From Rhizophagus sp. LPA8_4_AMF (taxonomy: Eukaryota; Glomeromycota; Glomeromycetes; Glomerales; Glomeraceae): a DNA stretch of 64,000 nucleotides. Position numbers and translations under genes: made by a program. The notes beneath the pieces were generated by a model. That model ran no database searches, was not told the DNA's origin, and saw only the letters and a list, made by a program, of their open reading frames with translations. The stretch is taken from NCBI GenBank assembly GCA_021464525.1, contig JADRCO010000041.1, forward strand, positions 1 through 64,000, in the 5' to 3' direction. Shown piece after piece: positions 1 to 10,447 of the stretch (position 1 is its first letter; the number at the start of each line of letters is the position of its first letter).

Positions 1-176
1 ACAAATTTTTTTACTAACAAATTTGTGTAACGTGGATTTGTCCAGTGATTGATAATCTGATATGTAAAAAAAAATGCCGAAACATTCTTTTTCATAAAAT
101 AATTGTAAAAAAATGTTTGGCGTTTTTTTTATAATTTGATATATAAAAACGCTAAAACGTTTTTTTGACCCAAAAT

Positions 177-312
177 ATATCAGGTTAACAGATCAGGTCA
201 GATACCCAAACTGACCCGTGATATTCAGATCGGGTCATCAAATTCATGACTCACCTCGGGTCAGATCAAGCCAATTACCTGACCTGACCTGACCTGTTCG
301 GAGCTCTATTTG
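177..312. repeat. CAGGT/ACCTG-rich block, likely a transposon terminus
   Basis: Four exact tandem copies of ACCTG lie at 277-296, preceded by scattered GGGTCA/TGACCC and CAGGTCAG words in both orientations. The block ends in TTCGGAGCTC before AT-rich sequence resumes. Subterminal arrays of short GC-richer words like this are common at hAT-type and MITE ends. The other end would lie outside the window, so the element cannot be delimited. Confidence 0.45.
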
Positions 313-554
313 TTACAATAAATTGCACATATTCTGAAATAATTTATATGCAATTTTAATTCATATTAAATATATATTGCGAATATTATCTGGAAAATTT
401 GTAATAAAGGTTTCATAAGCAAACATTAATCCAATTAATCTAAAACTTTAGGATTGAATATTTGAAATACAGCAAATAAGTTTTATTAATAATTAATTGT
501 ATATTATATTTGAAAATTTAATGTTTAATTATAACCAACTTTTTATTGCAAAGT

Positions 555-608
555 GAGGTGCGTCAGGTAACAATTTTAATCTGAGGTGCGTCAGATTTAA
601 TCTGAGGT
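555..608 (+). repeat. Short direct repeats of GAGGTGCGTCAG
   Basis: GAGGTGCGTCAG occurs at 555-566 and 583-594, and a 13-base word TTTAATCTGAGGT recurs at about 576-588 and 596-608. This is a small local duplication of unknown origin. Confidence 0.6.
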
Positions 609-930
609 AAAAATAGATTTGTGGCACAACATATATAATCATTACAGCTGTGAGCATTCAAAGCAAAGGAATCAGTAAAATTATTATGGTAATTATTGCT
701 GTAAGATTTCACTTTAATGGTAAAGATAAATAAAGATTTGCAAATAATGATTCGTGCAATAATAGACCAGAATTTAAAATTGTTATATTTGTAGTAAAGC
801 TAGCTATTCAAATAAATACCATCTTGGCAAAGCAAGAGATTAAAGATAATATTTTGAAAATTGGTATACAATATAACTGAAACATAATTAAGAAGTAAGA
901 GTTTTTAACTGCATTGTCTGCATATATAGT

Positions 931-950
931 TATACATGGGGGTGAATTAG
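931..950 (+). repeat. Left terminal inverted repeat of the hAT element
   Basis: Begins TATACATGG and pairs with 5101-5120 at 17 of 20 positions; immediately preceded by target-site copy ATATATAGT at 922-930. Confidence 0.8.
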
Positions 951-1323
951 GATTAGGCGATGCCAAAATATTACGGCGGTGTAATGTATTACATCACAAA
1001 ATGTTAAAATGAGCTATACTGCCGTAATACTGAATTGGCGAATTGACGAATTGCTGAATTGCCGAATTAATAAAATAAATTATATCATTAAATTGCACTT
1101 TATTAAAATCATTAACTAATAAAATTTTTCTTTTAATTATTTATTTCAAATAATTTTTATCAAAATTATAAATCTTTATTGCAAATTAATTAAAAGTTTA
1201 TAACATGTATAAAAGCAGTACAAAAAAATTTTTTATATACAAAACTACTACTCAGAAAAAAACTATTATAAATTGCCTATTTTAAAGAAAAATAAGAAAA
1301 AACAAAAAAATATACTACTGTAA

Positions 1324-3731
1324 TTATTGCATTTCATTTTCTTTAATGCTATTAACTTTAGCAAGAATATCATCTACATTAAAATCCATTTCACCATAAT
1401 CAATTTTTTCAGGTTCTATTTCTTCAATATGATTTAATTTAATCAAATTACCTACTATTAAATCTGAATCATCTTCGGTTAATTGATCATTATTTCCTTC
1501 TTCATCTTCTGAAACCAAATTTTCAAAAGGATCATCATCATTTCCTATTTCATTAATAAACATATCTGAATCTGAAGTAAGTGAATTAGTATAACTTTGC
1601 ATTATTTCACTAAAAGCATCATCAGATAGATTTTTGCCAACATAATTAAGCTCCTGTTGTACATTTGAAATATAAAATGAATGCAATTTTGCCATATTGG
1701 ATACTTTTTCTATCTTAAGTCTAATAAAATAAAAAAGAATTTAATAAAAAAATATAAATTTTATAAAATAAAAATATTCTATGAATATACCTGCTTTGTC
1801 TTTTTTGGGTAAACCAATTTAATACTAAGAAAATACGCTCACAATTTGCACTATGAGGAACAATAGAAAGAATATATAAAGCAGATAATGGTTTGATTGT
1901 TTACATCCTAACCACCATGATTGGGGAGTTTGAAGTTCATCAATATAAGGAAAATTATAAGGAGACTTAAAATCATCATAATTATTCATTTGAACAGCAA
2001 GTGTAAATGCTGATTTTGATCCTCCACCCATTTTTAACTATAAGGATAAAGCTTTTCTTTGGATTAATTGATAAGTCTCAGGTATAAATCCTTTTTCACA
2101 AAATTTTGGATGCAAAAAATATGCTAGTAAATATAATTCATGATCAAACTGCTTCTATCTACTGTATTATTATAAAATTGAATGCATTTTTGCCAAAACT
2201 CTTTTAATTCTTCAATACTTTCAGTAGATAAAGTCTTGATAGCAGTAGCCATTTGAATGAGAGCTAAAAAAACATCAGCCATAGTTGCATTTTTACTTTC
2301 AATACCCTTCACGGTATTTTTTGCAGGTTCTAAAATAGTTGCAAGGCTTTCAACGTTTAACCAAAAATTCTGATTATTTACTAAATTTTGTAAAATTTGA
2401 TTCATTGCTTTAGAATCAGCAATTAACATCTAGAAATATAATTATAAAATATTTAATAATTCAACATTGGCTTAGAATTTAACTACAATTTTACTTATAT
2501 TTTTAAATATAGTTTCTAAATGTAATACTGATGTACAGCAATCCCAAGCAGTACTCCATCTTATTTTAACAGAACTTTTTAATCCACCTCCAACAATTAA
2601 CTCTTTTTTAATTTCTTCACGAAGAGTAGTTCCAGATTGATGTGACTCAGTAAAATAAGTAACAAATTTCTGACAGTTAATAAGTATGTTATTTGCAAAT
2701 GGAATTTTTTTCATAATATCAGTACAAATTAATTGTACGTGATGAGCAATGCAACGGACTGGCAAAATTTTAGAATATTCTTCAGATATTAATCTCTTGG
2801 CCAATTGCATAGCACTAGTACTATCTGACACTACTGAAGAAAAATGCTGTAGGCCTATATCTTTAAGGACTTTCTTTATTTCTTCTGCTGTAAAAAGACC
2901 AGTATGAAAGTCTTTTGAATAGTCTTTAACTTTAATTACATATTCTTTTTGTTCAGGAGTAATTACAACAAAAGAAAAGTAAGAATGATGGCTACTACTT
3001 GTCCATCCATCCAACACTTAATATTGAAATAAAAATAATATTAATATTTATTGGAGATATAATAAATAAAAAAAAAATTTATTTACCAAGTGAAAGATTT
3101 TCTTGTTTTTTAAGTATTCCTTCAACATCAACGGTAATTCTTGCCACTTCATTATTAAGCCATGTATCACTTAATGTTTTCCTGTTTGGCAATTGATAAC
3201 CAAAACATAAATTTATTATAAAATCAATAAAGAATAGACTTTCTACAGTAGAAAAAGGGATGTCACAGCATACAAAAAATCTAGTCAATACTCTATTACA
3301 AAGATATTGTTGTCCAGGATCTATTGCTGATTTTTGTAATTTAAATGTGATTTTGGTTGAATTCCAGTTGCAATTTCTTTATTAAGTTTTCGCTTCCTTG
3401 TAATAATTTGACCAGAAAATTGCTCATTGTTTTGTGCAAGAATTCTGAGATATTGCTCTTTAACTGAAGCTTCAACTTTTTCACATTGTAATGCTAAATG
3501 TGCCATCATATCTGAAACTCTTTCTCTATTCCGAGTATCACCACAATATACACAAGTACTAGATAAGTGGCCAAATTTTCTAGCTTCTTCTTCGGTAATA
3601 TAATTCCATACATCATTTTTTTTCCTGCTAGACTTCTTGAATTCTTTAGTTTCTGGAAGGTCTGGTAATTCTACAAAATTTAAACCTTGAAAAGATCCTG
3701 TTTCATCAAAAGAATCTGCTTTATTAGCCAT
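1324..3731 (-). pseudogene. hAT transposase with N-terminal BED zinc finger, frame-broken
   Basis: Reading from 3731 down, residues MANKADSF begin an N-terminal region with a BED-type finger (CVYC, then an H-x4-C pair). A central hAT region follows (GWTSS at about 3000; CIAHHVQL at about 2740), then the C-terminal dimerisation block with WW and the motif SANCERIF near 1850, and an acidic tail ending at 1324. Plausible introns lie at about 3015-3080, 2430-2480 and 1715-1790. Introns do not explain everything. Single-base frame changes are apparent near 3357, near 2145 and in 1860-1905, and an in-frame TAG sits at 2038-2040. The gene is therefore read as a recent pseudogene. Family assignment is firm; the exact exon structure is not. 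Confidence 0.8.
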
Positions 3732-5100
3732 AATTTCTCTTTTAATTATAAAAATTTGAAAAAAAATAGAACACAAAACTTTTTCTGATGAATATTGATC
3801 AATCTAATTACATTTTTAGCCAATTATTAACTGACGTCAAACGCGTCATTCATACAAATTTTTACGATAATGATATTAGAATTAAAAAAATTCACCTAAA
3901 AATCCCCAGTAAGATTATGAAAAATTTTAGGTTTAATAAAGTTTATGATTTTAAGTTTACACTTTTTAAAATGAATAATAATAAAATTTAAAAATTACAT
4001 GAAATTCATTTTTATGATGCGAAAATATTTTATTTCTTAATCACTGACAAAATAATTAAGTTTCGCAAATAATTATAATTTCTAGTTAATCCAGTTTTAT
4101 TATTTTTACTAATACAGTTTTAAAATTTTCGGTTTGATAATTCATTTGAATTTTAACACATCCTTCTTTAAAAATTTTTTCTAAAAAAAAATGTATATAA
4201 TTATAAGTGATATTTTCAAAAATAAAAAAAAACAAGGAATCCTCTTTTGAAATATACCATAAGAAATATAGCTCAACTGCTTAAGGTGCACTCTAAGGAA
4301 AGGTAGTTCATTTTACAAGAAAAGAAGTACTACCAAATCTACTAATAATTCTGAGGAAAAAATTGAAGAAACGTCCTCTTAGATCACCTTGTATTATCTA
4401 ACTATTAGTCCAACTGTCTAAGAAAGCAATATCCGAAAATAATAAAAAGAAAACATGTTAGAAATATTTCCAAATAAAAATAATAATAAAAAAGCTTCGA
4501 ATAATCATACTAATGAAGTAACGTACAGTACCTGTAAGTAAATTACGCACTATATGCCATTATGTTAGCAATTTAATACTTTACGGTTAAATTGCAATAA
4601 TAATAGGACAAATTCCATTGAAATGACAAAACTAGTTCTCTAGTAAAAAGAGTTTTGTTTATAAATAATAAAGGAAATTAAAAATCCTATTAGGAAAGAA
4701 GTTTTTGGTAAAGTCACGCAGTTTTTCTGGAAAAAAATACACTTAACTCCCTTTAAATTATACAAAATCAAACCCTACCTTTATTTGAAAATTATACCTC
4801 GCTAAAAATGATTTAAAAAGAAACACCTTTGATGGCTTTAACCCCTAAGTTTTACAAAAAATTGTCTACCTTTATATGCCTAAATATATGGAGGTTGTGT
4901 ATCAGTTGTGTCACTAAAGTAATTTAACATTATCCAATCAGCATTACGGCAATTCACCAAATTGGTGAAATTCGGCATTATGTCAATTCACCAAATCAGC
5001 ACAAAATTGGCATTACGGCAATTCAGCATGTACTATCTTGGATCGGGTCTGGTGTAATATATTTCAGCATTATATAGTGTATTGCCAAATTATCATGGGT

Positions 5101-5120
5101 TAATTCATCACCATGTATAA
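5101..5120 (-). repeat. Right terminal inverted repeat of the hAT element
   Basis: Ends CCATGTATA and is immediately followed by the second target-site copy ATATATAGT at 5121-5129. Confidence 0.8.
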
Positions 5121-5129
5121 TATATAGTA

Positions 5130-6246
5130 GCAAAGTTAGCATATATAGAAGAAAGCCAGTCAACAATATGATCACAAGCATAAGTGGTAATACTATTAAA
5201 ATAAGATTTATGAATTTAGACCTAGTCTCAGTTTATACTAGCAGAAAGCTATTAGGTAACTATAAATAAATAGGATATAGTGCCTTTATATTTTCTAAGT
5301 TTATAATAAAATTTACATAAAAATTCAAAATGATACAAGAAATTATGTATTAATAAATTAAAATAAAAAATAAAGCTATATAGTCTTCTAAACATTAGAA
5401 ATAGACAAGTAAATCTAAACTAAACTACAAAATAAAATACTTCCTAGATTGCCTACATAATATATTTCAATTATAGTAGACACTAGACATAACTATGCTT
5501 TTAACTAATGAATACCCAATCTACCATTAAGATCGAAAAGATACCTACCAAAGTTATTAGTTAAAAATGCCATTAAACACCCTATAAAATCCAAGAGATG
5601 ATTATACCAAGATAATCCTTAGGATATAGAATGATCCATCCAATCAAAAAATGAGAACAGGTAATTCTCATTACACCAGCATTAGCAAATATTAACAGGC
5701 AGAATTTCATAACATTTTAATTATACCTAAAATTCTACCTTAATTCTAGTAAGGTAATAATTACTACCAGTAGTGATATTTAGCAATACTTTATTATAAT
5801 AGTTTAAAAAAATAATGCAGATATAAATTATAAAGCTTTTTTAAAGGTTATATATAATACCTTTTAAAGTTAATTTAATCATAAATAACTTGTATTTTAA
5901 TAATTTGTTTTTGTTAAAACTTAGTACTAAAATATTTTATAATTAATTAATTAATAGTGAAGTGGAATTACCATTCTTTTTATATGACTAAAATAGTACT
6001 AAAATATATATTAAACATATTTATCTCTCTTTTGATATAATACATAAATAAGGTACCCAAAAATATAAATTATACTACTAAATTTTCATTTATATTTCTT
6101 GTAAATCGAAAATAAGCATGTTATTCTCAAAAAAAAAATTGTAAAATGATTACATTACTGTTTATATCTGAAAAGTCATGAGTTATGAGTTTTAGTATAT
6201 TCTAATGTAACTTGAGCATATTAGTACAATAAAATTATATATAACA
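5130..6246. other. Intergenic, nothing recognised
   Basis: AT-rich sequence with no open frame of note between the hAT element and the YbaK-like gene. It contains only short palindromic words and no clear element boundaries. Confidence 0.6.
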
Positions 6247-6906
6247 TTAATAATTACCAATTTTATTGTCAAAATTTGTTTGTTTTGTTAATTTTGTTTG
6301 TTCACTTTTGTTCGAAATTACTATCTTACTTTCTAATTTATCTTGCTCTAACATCGATTGTTGTGGGTCACTATCTTCAAAAAAATTTGTCTCGACTTGG
6401 GAAATAGAAAGTTCAATTAAAATTGGGTTTTCCTGATACTCACTTTCTAAAATTCGTCGATAATCTTTTGAATAAATATACATAGATCTATCAAGTCTTC
6501 CTGCATTAAAAACGACCTCCTCATTTTTATATAATTCAGGATCTATGATCACATTTAAATCTTTATTAAAAGAGAAAGGAGGAACAGCTCCTGAATCACA
6601 ATTTGTTAACCTTTTCATAACTTTTGTTTTTGCGAAAGAAATTTTATCTGCTTTCAAAAATGTTCTTATTAATTCAAGATTAACTTTATTAGGTCCTGGC
6701 AAAATCGTAAGATAATACTTATGACCTTGTTGAACGGATACATCTATTACCATAGCTTTTGCTGCTTGTTCTTTTCTGTTTCCTCTTATTTCGGCAATTT
6801 GATCTGACCTTCCTTCGAGAACATGTTCAACTTCTCTATAAGTCACTCGATGTTTATTGAAAAGATTTTTTAAAGCCTCATATGTGGTATAAGTTGTATT
6901 ATTCAT
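6247..6906 (-). CDS. YbaK/ProX-type aminoacyl-tRNA deacylase
   Basis: This intronless 219-residue protein matches the YbaK/EbsC/prolyl-tRNA-editing fold, whose members hydrolyse mischarged aminoacyl-tRNA in trans. Supporting blocks are a helix-rich N-terminus, MVIDVSVQQGHKYYLTILPG at about residues 52-71, and the hallmark segment CDSGAVPPFS at about 103-112, which in the family forms the substrate pocket. It is followed by a conserved-looking FNAGRLDRSM stretch. The last 60 residues are Ser/Gln/Lys-rich and probably disordered. No targeting signal is evident, so cytosolic action is inferred. The start at 6906 is the first ATG after an upstream region with no open frame. Which amino acid is edited cannot be told from the sequence. 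Confidence 0.8.
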   Translation of the reverse strand: MNNTTYTTYEALKNLFNKHRVTYREVEHVLEGRSDQIAEIRGNRKEQAAKAMVIDVSVQQGHKYYLTILPGPNKVNLELIRTFLKADKISFAKTKVMKRLTNCDSGAVPPFSFNKDLNVIIDPELYKNEEVVFNAGRLDRSMYIYSKDYRRILESEYQENPILIELSISQVETNFFEDSDPQQSMLEQDKLESKIVISNKSEQTKLTKQTNFDNKIGNY

Positions 6907-7586
6907 ACCGTTACTGGCGAGGGTTTTTAAAATTGATTTCTTAAAAAGACAATCTGCTCAATCGGCCTGATCCATTAGCCGCAAAGCAAAATACCGCATT
7001 CTATAACACAATAAGGATCGGCATGATCCAAATATCGATAAGATCGATCTAATTAATGTATTAATTGTCTTGACCGTAGAAATTTCTAAAACAGAATTAA
7101 TTTCGAGAAAGGTTTCTTAACAACATTGCTCTTTAAATAACAGAATTTTCAAAAGAAGAAGTTATTTAGAGGTATTCGAATTTATTTATAATTTATCGAT
7201 TAAATTGATTCAACTACAATTTCAAAACCTTCAACTTGAACAATAGCCTTTTATCTTCATAAAGTTTGAACTATGAAGAAAAAGAAAAATACGTAAAATA
7301 TCATATAGGAAAAAAAAAATTTTTTTAAACTACCTATCCTTCTTGTATTTAAGTCTATAATATGTTTTGTTTAACAGAATATACAAAATATACTAAATAT
7401 AGTACATAAGAAAAAAAATTTTTTTCTTGAAGAATGTTCCATATTGAAAGTTGAAAATAACATTTTTAATAAAAGTAGATAATTGACTAAAGTGATTTAA
7501 TTTTTGAAATAAAAGTCTTTAATTGATATCATCCACAAACAGTCCATTTCTTAAATCATAATTGATAATATCTCTGTGTGTATATA
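6907..7586. other. Intergenic between two minus-strand genes
   Basis: Upstream region of the YbaK-like gene and 3' side of the small gene at 7587. It is AT-rich with A and T runs (7310-7330, 7410-7425). No gene or repeat recognised. Confidence 0.6.
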
Positions 7587-7970
7587 TTATACAGAATATC
7601 TTCTAATCCCTTCATCCTCGTAACCATAAACAACACTATTCCTATTACTGGTACCAATGCTAATATTCTTTCTATTATTTCTCTTTTTTCTCCTTAAAGT
7701 TCCAAATAATCCACCTTTATTCTGCTTGTTATCTTTGCGAATATCTTCAATATAATAATTGTCTATCTCAATTTGTTGTATGGCAGTTGGATTAGTTGGA
7801 TTATAAATGCCTAATGGAAAATCATAAGCTGATTTAATATTTGAGGAAACGTGTATTGGTGTTTTATGATACCTATATAATACACTTGGAGGTCTAGAAA
7901 TAATATTACTATTATTACTATTAATATTAGTAAAAATAGTAGTAAATTCTTCTAATGAAGATGACGACAT
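7587..7970 (-). CDS. Small uncharacterised protein
   Basis: A single-exon frame of 127 residues with no family I recognise. The N-terminus is Ser/Asn-rich. The middle carries a Tyr/Pro-containing segment (SVLYRYHKTPIHV, then AYDFPLGIYNPTNPT). A strongly basic patch LRRKKRNNRKN lies at about residue 93, and the C-terminus is Tyr/Arg-rich. No signal peptide or membrane segment is visible. The frame uses the same AT-rich codons as neighbouring genes and starts in a plausible leader, so it is probably real, but no function can be given. Confidence 0.5.
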   Translation of the reverse strand: MSSSSLEEFTTIFTNINSNNSNIISRPPSVLYRYHKTPIHVSSNIKSAYDFPLGIYNPTNPTAIQQIEIDNYYIEDIRKDNKQNKGGLFGTLRRKKRNNRKNISIGTSNRNSVVYGYEDEGIRRYSV

Positions 7971-8493
7971 TATTTACACATTAAGGAAATTATTTTGTAT
8001 ATAATATCTTATTTTTTGAAAGTATTGAGAGTCTTCAATAGAATAAAGAAATAAAAAATTTTTTTTCGTTTCAAAAATAGTTTTAAAGAGAAAGTCGTGC
8101 TATATATATAATTATTTTTCCGCGCCAAATCAACTCACTATACCAAATTTATTATCGGACTTTTTAATGTATTACCTCGCACGCGCTCTATAATTAGCAC
8201 TCCGCAGTAATAATATAGAATATTCTTTCTTCGGCTATAATCGTCGGTTACAAAAAGGGGATTATTTTTTTCTAGTGCTACTACTTATTAACAAAAATTT
8301 CAGTGATGCTATTTAAAAAATATAAAAATATAAAAAGTATTTGATTCCAGTCAATTTTCTTTCTCCTTAAAAATAAATTAAAAAAAAAAATAAAATACTT
8401 CTTTCAAATGAAGTGAATTAATGCATTTTTTTTTTCTTATCGCTCGTTTCTATGATAAATTATTATAATGAAAGGCGACTTTAATATTTTAAG
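7971..8493. other. Shared upstream region of two divergent genes
   Basis: Separates the small gene at 7587-7970 (minus) from the membrane-protein gene starting at 8494 (plus). It is AT-rich, with a short GC-richer patch at 8160-8240; no specific promoter motif is certain. Confidence 0.5.
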
Positions 8494-9925
8494 ATGAAAT
8501 TCCATTATTATTCCACTACTATTTTAATAATTTTAACATTAATTTCATCGATTATAAATTCCGCAAATAGTAATGAAACTAATAAACATCATAAAAATCA
8601 TAAAAATCACAAACATAAATCTAAAATTACAAATCACATGACACCAACACCTATCATTACTATTCAAACTGCGGTATTGCCAACATCTACAATTTTATCT
8701 ATCTCATCAACTTCACCTAGTCCTACGACTAACACTGCTGATATAAAAGCTGAATACTATGCATCACCTTCATACAATATTTCATATGGAGTACCAGGTA
8801 AATTATTGATGTTAAATTCGCGTATTCGCGTATAACAAGCATTATTTACAATATTTTCATATGTTAGCACCAATATTACAAACTCGAAAAACATGGCATA
8901 AAATAGTATATGGAATATTATTCATGATTATTGGTTTGATCGAAGTTTTCTATGGATATAAACTCATTCGAGTAACGTTACTTGTCATGGGTTTTCTATT
9001 TTGGTGTATGTATTATAAAAATCTTTTGTTTTAGAACTAAATTATACAAATTATTAATTTTTTTTACTTTTTTTGGGGCGATAATAAATTAGCCAGCACA
9101 TCTGTAATTATTTTATTGATGATAGATTATTCTAATGATTCATTTCGATCCGCTCTATTTTACTTTGCAATATGGTTAGGTTTTGGTACATTAGGAGGTT
9201 TATTATCATACTGGTGTTGGCATTTAGGTTTAATATTATCATCAGCATATGGTGGTTTCGCGTTCATAATTACTATATTAACATTATCTCATATAACTCT
9301 CGATATTATACGTTATATTTTGATTATTTTTTTTGTTCTATTACCTCCACTTGTGGTATATAGATATGAAAGACATGCTATAAATATTGCTACTTCAATC
9401 GCTGGTTCTTATACTTTTTTTTATGGTATAGATGAATTCGCTAATCAAGGTTATAAAGAAATGATTCAACTTACTCGTTCTGATGGAGCTTTAAGATTTA
9501 AACCTACCATTGTTATATATATTATGATAACATTTACTTTGTTATTAGCAGCTTTTGGCATTGCTTTTGAACATATTTATCATGAAATTCCTTGTAATAA
9601 TTCTTGGTGTGGTGATAAACATAGAAGAGAAGAAAAACATTCAGAAGATGAAAATAATAATGTTCTCGTTCATCTAAGAATGAAAAATTGTTTTATTTTA
9701 TTATTTTCATTATTTTCACAGAAGTTAAGTATTATTAAAATTAATTTTTTAAAATTATTTTTAGCATTTAAAAAATTATTTAATTTTATTCGAAACAATT
9801 TACTTGATTTTGTTAATTCATTATTATTTAAAATTATTGATTTATTTAAAAATATAAAGTTGAGATTATTTAATTTTTTTTTAAACAGGAGAAAAGAGGA
9901 GGCAGTAGTGGTTAATCAAGTTTGA
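8494..9925 (+). CDS. TM7S3/TM198-like multi-pass membrane protein
   Basis: Three exons give one reading frame: 8494-8797, 8868-9005 and 9093-9925, with GT-AG introns both in phase 1. The N-terminus has a cleavable-looking signal peptide (residues 1-23), followed by a His/Lys-rich and then Thr/Ser/Pro-rich extracellular segment of about 75 residues. Exons 2 and 3 encode roughly seven hydrophobic helices rich in Gly and Phe (for example GFGTLGGLLSYWCWHLGLIL), typical of the TM7S3/TM198 domain family. A charged loop and an amphipathic Lys/Phe/Leu-rich C-terminal tail follow. Members of this family sit in cell or internal membranes; their molecular role is poorly defined. The tail repeats short F-K-I-x-L-F units and may lie along the membrane. 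Confidence 0.75.
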
Positions 9926-10447
9926 ATATATGGTTAATTATATAAGTTTCTAAAACTTTGTTAATGCAATATATTTTTGTACATGCCGGTAACACTTTTA
10001 AACCTTTTTTTTTATTAATTTTTGTAAAAAATATACCTATCAACTCGTTTAATTTTATAATAAAACCATTGGTAAATTCAAAAGCTCAAAATCTGAAATT
10101 CTGGTCGGCATACCAATTTAGTAAATACCGGATTTTCATATGTTACCCAATCAAAAAAAGCATATTATACCATCTATAACAAGTGAATACCGGAAAAATC
10201 TCTCTTTATATTATGATACATCAAAAGTTGAAAAAAAAAAATAATATAAAACTGAAAAAGATACAGAATTCTCTCATTTATCTTAAATTGTCCTATAAGA
10301 AAACTTCGCAAATAAATAAAATATAAATAGGCCTTTAATTCTTATACAAATAGTTATGCTACCCTATCATAAATAATAAAGATGATACCTTGCAAAATTT
10401 ATTATTATGAAGGTGTAAGACTAAAAAAAAATGATCATCTAATATTT
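9926..10447. other. Intergenic between convergent genes
   Basis: 3' flanks of the TM7S3-like gene and of Vps27. AT-rich with poly-A stretches; small open frames here have no support as genes. Confidence 0.6.

Larger units (their letters stand above)
1..921. other. AT-rich intergenic with transposon debris
   Basis: No coding region is visible. The stretch holds the ACCTG-repeat block and the GAGGTGCGTCAG repeats listed separately, and otherwise AT-rich sequence up to the target-site copy of the hAT element. Confidence 0.6.
931..5120 (-). mobile_element. hAT-superfamily DNA transposon, decayed copy with recognisable ends
   Basis: The 4190-bp element carries a BED-finger/hAT transposase gene on the minus strand. 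Its ends form imperfect terminal inverted repeats: 931-950 matches the reverse complement of 5101-5120 at 17 of 20 bases, both starting TATACATGG. The 9-base word ATATATAGT flanks both ends exactly (922-930 and 5121-5129), consistent with the 8-bp duplication typical of hAT plus one chance base. Subterminal regions on both sides (955-1070 and 4937-5035) share GCCGTAAT and GAATTGCCG-type words in opposite orientation. The right arm, 3732-5120, is non-coding. The transposase frame is broken, so the copy cannot be autonomous. Confidence 0.85.
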
